A stretch of 10,024 nucleotides of DNA, taken from contig DATHWP010000034.1 in assembly GCA_035460505.1 (NCBI GenBank), forward strand, positions 1 through 10,024, read 5' to 3'. Under the pieces are notes generated by a model that ran no database searches, was not told the origin of the DNA, and was given only the letters and a program-made list of their open reading frames with translations. Every line of letters begins with the position of its first letter. Position 1 is the stretch's first letter. The translations under genes and the position numbers were made by a program. This stretch comes from Methyloradius sp035460505. GTDB lineage: Bacteria; Pseudomonadota; Gammaproteobacteria; Burkholderiales; Methylophilaceae. Below are positions 5,871 through 10,024 of this stretch, one piece after another.

Positions 5871-6701
5871 CTACGATTTGATTGAATCTAGCACCGATAA
5901 ACGACGCTTTGCGTTTGGTGCTATTTCACTACTTGGGTACTTGCTAAGTAATTCTTTCAGTGTTTTCTTTGCACTATCAATATCGGCCAATTGAATCTGC
6001 GCGTTAGCAATATTGAACATCGCATCTGGCGCTTTAGAACTATCAGGATATGTCTTAACCAGCTTTTGCTGGGTTGCAATCGCGGCTTTATAGTTCTTTA
6101 GTGAAAACTGTGAGAACCCTAACGAATACTGGGCTTCAGGCAAGCGGGTACTGCCTGGATAGGTTTGGATAAACTTACCAAAGGCATCAAATGCCTCTTT
6201 ATATTTGCCTGTTTTTAATAATGTTTGTGCAGCATCAAAATCTTTTGATTCTGTTGGCGCCTCTACTGCTGAGTTCGGATTGATTGCACCTGCTGTTGGT
6301 GCATCAGTGGCTGCTGGCGTATTAACAGCCGTAGCTGGTGCAGCTGTTTCAATTTTACGTAACCTGCCATCTACATCTACATATAAGTCTTTTTGGCGTT
6401 GTTGCGCCATATCAAGACTATGGTTGGTGACTTCAAGTTGACCTTTTACATTGCTCAAATCCTGTTTGAGCTGGTCAACTTGGGTCAACAAATCAATCAA
6501 ACCTTGGCCTTTAATCACCGCCTCCATCGTGGCGATGCGCTGACTAAGTGCCTGGTTAGCCTGATTCTGGCTTTCCACTTGCTGCTGTAAATCGGCGATT
6601 TTCTTACGTGCTTCATCATCGCTGAATAAGCCTGCATGTGCCGTCTGCGTCAGCGCTAAAAACGCCAATGCAGAAGTTAAAACCAGAATCAGTTGTCGCA
6701 T
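5871..6701 (-). CDS. cpoB: Cell division coordinator CpoB (YbgF)
   Basis: CpoB is the periplasmic Tol-Pal accessory protein that, in E. coli, binds TolA and PBP1B and coordinates outer-membrane constriction with septal peptidoglycan synthesis. The 276-residue protein has a Sec signal peptide with a likely cut after Ala23 ('AHA|GLF') and a heptad-rich coiled coil (about 30-117) as in the YbgF trimerisation domain. A low-complexity Ala/Thr/Pro linker (118-150) follows. The C-terminus holds three TPR-like repeats (about 155-270) with 'LLKTGKYKEAFDAFGKFIQT', 'LKNYKAAIATQQKLVKTYPD' and 'ADIDSAKKTLKELLSKYPSS'. An AAGG ribosome site lies eight bases before the ATG. It follows pal by 36 bp and is the usual last gene of the tol-pal set. 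Confidence 0.95.
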   Translation of the reverse strand: MRQLILVLTSALAFLALTQTAHAGLFSDDEARKKIADLQQQVESQNQANQALSQRIATMEAVIKGQGLIDLLTQVDQLKQDLSNVKGQLEVTNHSLDMAQQRQKDLYVDVDGRLRKIETAAPATAVNTPAATDAPTAGAINPNSAVEAPTESKDFDAAQTLLKTGKYKEAFDAFGKFIQTYPGSTRLPEAQYSLGFSQFSLKNYKAAIATQQKLVKTYPDSSKAPDAMFNIANAQIQLADIDSAKKTLKELLSKYPSSEIAPNAKRRLSVLDSIKS

Positions 6702-6737
6702 TTTATTTACCTTGGCTAAGCAATAATCAGTGAACGA

Positions 6738-7265
6738 TTACTCGCCTTGGTAAACGATATCAGCACGGCGGTTTTTGCCGCGTGAAGCTTCGTCATCACC
6801 AGTTGCTACTGGCTTTTCTTTACCATAGCTAACGGTTTCGATTTGCTTGTCTTGCACACCAAGCAGGTTCAATACTTTTTTCACAGCCACGGCACGACGT
6901 TGACCAAGTGACAAGTTGTATTCACTTGAACCACGGTCATCGGTATTACCTTGCAGAATCACTTTTGCATCAGCATGTGCCAACAGATATTTAGCATGCG
7001 CTTCAACTAAAGGACGGAACTCTGATTTAACTTCATCTTTGTCAAAATCAAAATACACACTGCGTTGTGACAAGATGTTGTTTGGATCTTTCAAGATATT
7101 GTATGCGCCGTCAGAAGTGCCAGCACCAGATGTTGTCGCTGAATTATCTACTGGAGCAGAAACACTCTTATCAACCACTGGCGCGGTTGTTTCTTTCACT
7201 GGCTTGCTAGAACAAGCAACCAATGACAATGCCAATAAAATACTTACCAATACGCTTTTTTTCAT
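6738..7265 (-). CDS. pal: Peptidoglycan-associated lipoprotein Pal
   Basis: Pal anchors the outer membrane to peptidoglycan and, with Tol, drives invagination at the septum. The start is the ATG at 7265, not the GTG at 7286 further upstream. It has a perfect AAGGAG six bases before it, and it puts a lipoprotein signal peptide (MKKSVLVSILLALSLVAC) at the N-terminus, with lipidated Cys18 followed by Ser-Ser. A flexible Ser/Thr/Val linker (about 22-50) leads to the OmpA-like domain (about 65-172). The peptidoglycan-binding stretch is 'GNTDDRGSSEYNLSLGQRRA' (106-125), and the domain ends with 'SRGKNRRADIVY' (161-172). The precursor is 175 residues. It lies between tolB and cpoB, its standard position. 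Confidence 0.96.
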   Translation of the reverse strand: MKKSVLVSILLALSLVACSSKPVKETTAPVVDKSVSAPVDNSATTSGAGTSDGAYNILKDPNNILSQRSVYFDFDKDEVKSEFRPLVEAHAKYLLAHADAKVILQGNTDDRGSSEYNLSLGQRRAVAVKKVLNLLGVQDKQIETVSYGKEKPVATGDDEASRGKNRRADIVYQGE

Positions 7266-7271
7266 TCTTAT

Positions 7272-7277
7272 CTCCTT
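7272..7277 (-). promoter_or_regulatory. Ribosome binding site of pal
   Basis: AAGGAG on the minus strand, six bases before the ATG at 7265, is one of the two perfect Shine-Dalgarno sequences in the window. It decides the start of pal and fits the high protein level known for Pal relative to the Tol proteins. Confidence 0.9.
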
Positions 7278-7345
7278 AATAAACACATCAATTAAACAAA
7301 ACTAACTTACGAAACCATCTAACCATCACTACATTTACTACAAAA

Positions 7346-8650
7346 CTAATTTGCTGCAGGGCTCCATGCAGGCTCACGCACATCGCCACCGCTCTCGCTT
7401 AAGCGCTGCTTCACTTTGCCATCGGCAGATACAGCAGCCAGTGCGCCTTTACCGTTAATATTGGTCGCATACAGAATCATGCGGCTATTAGGCGCAAAGC
7501 TCGGTGATTCATCTCTTGATGTATCACTCAATATTTGCACTTGCCCGCTGGTTAAATCTTGAATCGCCACACGGAATTTGCCCTGATCCTGCTTGATATA
7601 AGCGAGTGATTTTCCATCTGGAGAAAAACGTGGGCTCACATTATAACTGCCATCAAACGTCACACGCTTTGCATCACCACCGCTGGCTGGCATTTTGTAT
7701 ATTTGTGCACTACCGCCACGGTCAGACGTAAAGTAAATCGTGCTGCCATCGTTTGACCACACAGGCTCGGTGTCAATTGAGCTGGTTTTTGTCAATTGCT
7801 GCAAATTCGTACCATCTGCATCAATCGTATAAATCTGCGAATTTGCACCGTAGGTCAATACAATCGCCAAACGCTTGCCATCTGGCGCCCAGGCTGGCGC
7901 ACTGTTATTACCCTTGAAATTAGCTAATATATAACGCTGACCTGAAACCAGTGATTGCACAAATATAACGGGTTTCTTTTTTTCGAAAGAAACGTAAGCC
8001 AACCTTGTGCCATCGGGCGACCATTTTGGTGAAATTATTGGCTCGTTAGAAGAAACGACAGTTTGCGGATTATATCCATCCGCATCTGCCACTTGCAGTG
8101 CATAACGACCATTGGATTTGGTGATGTAACCGATACGTGTGGCAAACACGCCTTGCTCGCCCGTTAATTTTTCATAAATCACGTCAGCGATACGGTGTGC
8201 GGTGATGCGGAATTGTGCTGGCGTGATGTTGTATTCCAATCCAGCCAGTTGCTGCTGCTTGAGCACATCCAACAAACGGAAAGATACTTTGAGGCGATTG
8301 CCAGGCAAACTTTCAACAGTACCAACGGTTAATGCCTGCGCTTGAATCGCCGCCCACTCTGCATATTTCACATCGGGTAAATCATGAGGCTGGTTGGCTA
8401 CACCGCGCGTTTCAAGCACGCGGAACAAACCGCTACGCCGCAAATCTGCGCCAATAATGGTTGCCATATCATCTTGTTGCGATGATGTAGGCGCCGCGGC
8501 AAAAGGCACGATAGCCACAGGGATTTGCTGCTGCGCGCCACCCACAATTTCAATGGTCAAGGCAGCATGACTGGTTAATGGCAGCCACATAATGCACAAG
8601 CCAGTTAACAATTTGTAACAATTACTGAAATTAATCATAGGCTTAATCAT
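7346..8650 (-). CDS. tolB: Tol-Pal system protein TolB
   Basis: TolB is the periplasmic partner that binds Pal and is released by TolA when the TolQR motor works. The 434-residue precursor has a Sec signal peptide with a likely cut at 'TSHA|AL' (after residue 29). An N-terminal alpha/beta domain (about 30-165) follows, then a six-bladed beta propeller. The blade repeats recur every 44 residues or so: 'SPDG' at 211, 'APDG' at 255, 'SNDG' at 299, 'SPDG' at 343, 'APNS' at 386 and 'WSP' at 429. Two starts are possible, Met1 (8650) and Met5 (8638); neither has a good ribosome site, and both give a working signal peptide. An in-frame stop a short distance upstream rules out a longer protein. The 63-bp gap after tolA is longer than elsewhere in the upstream part of the cluster. 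Confidence 0.96.
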   Translation of the reverse strand: MIKPMINFSNCYKLLTGLCIMWLPLTSHAALTIEIVGGAQQQIPVAIVPFAAAPTSSQQDDMATIIGADLRRSGLFRVLETRGVANQPHDLPDVKYAEWAAIQAQALTVGTVESLPGNRLKVSFRLLDVLKQQQLAGLEYNITPAQFRITAHRIADVIYEKLTGEQGVFATRIGYITKSNGRYALQVADADGYNPQTVVSSNEPIISPKWSPDGTRLAYVSFEKKKPVIFVQSLVSGQRYILANFKGNNSAPAWAPDGKRLAIVLTYGANSQIYTIDADGTNLQQLTKTSSIDTEPVWSNDGSTIYFTSDRGGSAQIYKMPASGGDAKRVTFDGSYNVSPRFSPDGKSLAYIKQDQGKFRVAIQDLTSGQVQILSDTSRDESPSFAPNSRMILYATNINGKGALAAVSADGKVKQRLSESGGDVREPAWSPAAN

Positions 8651-8713
8651 ACACGTTTGGGCGAATTAACGCCAAAAAGTTCCTTTTCTTATGGAATGAA
8701 ATACTGGAAACGA

Positions 8714-9493
8714 CTAATCATTAGGCTTGAAAACTAGGTTCAAATCTCTCGATACAGAGAGAAGTTCCGCAGGAGGTTTAGGTAATGGATTTGCCTGGCG
8801 AATAGCCCGATCTATTGATTCATCGCAGAGAGCAATATTACTGCCCTTAATCAATCTTGGGTTACCCAATACCTCTCCAGTTGGAAGCAATGTAATTTCA
8901 AAAGTCACAACTGGCTTTCCTGAACCGCATAACTGTTTATTAATATATGGGAGGATTTTGGCTATTACGCTATTACTATATTTATCAATCTCGCCCTGAT
9001 TCACTGGGTTTGGCGTTGGTGAAACAGGCCCTTCTTTCTTTGGTACTTCAGAATGAGCCTGTTTTGCATCTTCATTCAGTAACTCTTGCTGCAATTTTTT
9101 CAGCTGGTCTTCTTTGATTTTCTTCTGATCAGGTTTCGGTGGCTCTGGCTTGACAATAGGTTTCTCGACTTTAGGTATCTCTTTAACAGGTACCTTTTTC
9201 ATCTGAATGTCAGGCTTAGGCTCGACGACTGGCTCTGGCTTGGGTTCAGGTTTCGGTTGTTCGACAGGCTTCGGTGGTTCTGGTGGAACCACTTTTTCCA
9301 CAGGCTTTTCAACTGGTTTCTCGACAGCCTTTTGTTGCGGCAGGTTATCCCACAACTCGACTTCAGCCACGCTGGCTGGGCGCACTGTTCTCCAGTTGAA
9401 CGATAGTACAAGTATGCTAAGCAGCACTGCATGCACCAACACTGAAAGTGCGCCAGCTTGTATCGCTACGGGATTTTCTCGGGAACGTATCAT
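8714..9493 (-). CDS. tolA: Tol-Pal system protein TolA
   Basis: TolA links the TolQR motor in the inner membrane to TolB and Pal. The protein has 259 residues. The N-terminal transmembrane helix (about 12-32) keeps the Ser17/His21 pair (SxxxH) known to contact TolQR. A Pro/Lys/Glu/Val-rich segment (about 52-125) contains repeats such as 'VEKPVEKPVEK' and 'KPEPKPEP'. A short charged helix (about 123-150) follows, then the C-terminal TonB-like domain (about 168-258) with 'FEITLLPTGEVLG' (198-210) and 'IRQANPLPKPP' (231-241). Cys189 and Cys223 could form the disulfide known in TolA domain III. The middle is much shorter and more proline-rich than the long Ala/Lys helix of the 421-residue E. coli TolA. 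The neighbours tolR and tolB secure the identity. Confidence 0.93.
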   Translation of the reverse strand: MIRSRENPVAIQAGALSVLVHAVLLSILVLSFNWRTVRPASVAEVELWDNLPQQKAVEKPVEKPVEKVVPPEPPKPVEQPKPEPKPEPVVEPKPDIQMKKVPVKEIPKVEKPIVKPEPPKPDQKKIKEDQLKKLQQELLNEDAKQAHSEVPKKEGPVSPTPNPVNQGEIDKYSNSVIAKILPYINKQLCGSGKPVVTFEITLLPTGEVLGNPRLIKGSNIALCDESIDRAIRQANPLPKPPAELLSVSRDLNLVFKPND

Positions 9494-9510
9494 CTACGGC
9501 TTAATAAACC

Positions 9511-9909
9511 TTAGTTACTAGGGTTCAACAACAACCCCGTTTTAGGCGCACCTGATCGTTTGAGTATTTCAAGCAGTTGGGCGACCTGCTCATAACTCGT
9601 TTTCTTATCCGCACTTACTACAAATGCCGCATCTGGCGTTTTGGCGAGTTGTTGCTTGATTTCAAATAACAGTTGGTCTTTTTCCAGTGTTTTTTCCTGG
9701 AATTCGATCTTGCCACTGGCCTGCAAGGTAATAACCATGGGCGCTGTTTGCTGCTTCAAGACATCACTACCCACTTTAGGCAGTTCAACGACACCAGGAT
9801 TGGTCATCGGCGCTGTCACCATAAAAATAACGAGTAGCACCAGCGTCACGTCGATATACGGCACGACGTTGATCTGGTTCATCACTCTGCGTTTACGCGT
9901 ACGCAACAT
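9511..9909 (-). CDS. tolR: Tol-Pal system protein TolR
   Basis: TolR is the ExbD/TolR-family part of the proton-driven TolQ-TolR motor. The 132-residue protein has a basic cytoplasmic N-terminus ('RTRKRRVMNQINVVPYID') and one transmembrane helix (about 16-35) carrying Asp20, which corresponds to the proton-binding Asp23 of E. coli TolR. A periplasmic domain (about 45-130) follows, with 'VVSADKKTSYEQVAQLLEIL' (97-116). The start is two bases after the tolQ stop, and the stop is 17 bp before tolA, so translation is tightly linked. Length is normal. Confidence 0.96.
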   Translation of the reverse strand: MLRTRKRRVMNQINVVPYIDVTLVLLVIFMVTAPMTNPGVVELPKVGSDVLKQQTAPMVITLQASGKIEFQEKTLEKDQLLFEIKQQLAKTPDAAFVVSADKKTSYEQVAQLLEILKRSGAPKTGLLLNPSN

Positions 9910-9911
9910 AG

Positions 9912-10024
9912 CTAGCTCTTGTTACGTTGAAGGATGTTGGTGAACTCTTCCATAAAGCTTTCGTAGCGAACGGCAAGCCTGTCAACAGAAGTGGCGAATC
10001 GGTTATAAGCGATTACGGCAGGGA
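9912..10024 (-). CDS. tolQ: 3' end of TolQ (partial)
   Basis: Reading from the right edge on the minus strand, an open frame covers the last 37 residues of a protein and ends in TAG at 9912-9914. The peptide begins 'PAVIAYNRFATSVDRLAVRY' and continues 'ESFMEEFTNILQRNKS', which is the typical C-terminal end of TolQ (third transmembrane helix edge and cytoplasmic helix). TolQ is the MotA/TolQ/ExbB-family channel subunit that assembles as a pentamer around the TolR dimer. The two-base gap to tolR and the gene order confirm it. The promoter of the cluster lies outside the window. Confidence 0.93.
   Translation of the reverse strand, partial: PAVIAYNRFATSVDRLAVRYESFMEEFTNILQRNKS

Noticed and set aside
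7266..7286. An upstream GTG start of pal at 7286 adding seven residues.
   Set aside because: The perfect AAGGAG at 7272-7277 lies inside that extension and points to the ATG at 7265, which gives a normal lipoprotein signal peptide.
9086..9521. Long plus-strand open frames over tolA (Phe/Leu/Trp-rich and Gly/Ser-rich).
   Set aside because: They are the complementary-strand readings of the Pro/Lys/Glu repeats of tolA; the low-complexity composition explains the lack of stops.

Overview
The window is core chromosome of a Gram-negative proteobacterium. The most likely source is a betaproteobacterium of the methylotroph family Methylophilaceae (Methylotenera-like). That placement is inferred from the gene order, the protein flavour and the moderate base composition, and was not tested by a search. 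Apart from the 3' end of one gene at the left edge, every gene lies on the minus strand, so the reading order below runs from right to left.

Region 1 (10024 to about 4535) is a complete Tol-Pal cluster except for the front of tolQ: tolQ (3' end only), tolR, tolA, tolB, pal and cpoB/ybgF, followed directly by queE and queC. TolQ-TolR is the proton-driven inner-membrane motor, TolA the periplasm-spanning arm, TolB the periplasmic propeller, Pal the peptidoglycan-binding outer-membrane lipoprotein, and CpoB its periplasmic TPR partner. Together they pull in the outer membrane at division. QueE and QueC carry out consecutive steps of 7-deazaguanine (preQ0, queuosine) synthesis. They sit on the same strand with no clear terminator in between.

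Region 2 (about 4481 to 2330) is the rpsP-rimM-trmD-rplS operon. It has a good sigma70-type promoter with a GC-rich discriminator in front of rpsP and a strong hairpin terminator after rplS. The most interesting feature of the window lies here: a perfect two-part inverted repeat (4117-4161) in the rpsP-rimM junction. In the mRNA it would bury the rimM start codon. This fits the known unequal translation of the four genes in the E. coli trmD operon.

Region 3 (2288 to about 888) is a two-gene unit, an O6-methylguanine-DNA methyltransferase (ogt-like) overlapping xerD by 8 bp. It ends in a hairpin that starts inside the last codons of xerD.

Region 4 (762 to 1) holds a small predicted outer-membrane lipoprotein of unknown function. 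It faces, tail to tail, the 3' end of a plus-strand gene whose protein resembles DUF2914.

No mobile elements, CRISPR arrays, tRNA or rRNA genes were seen, and no unprecedented system is evident. The points worth follow-up are regulatory RNA structure, start-codon choices, an unusual TolA linker and the unknown lipoprotein.
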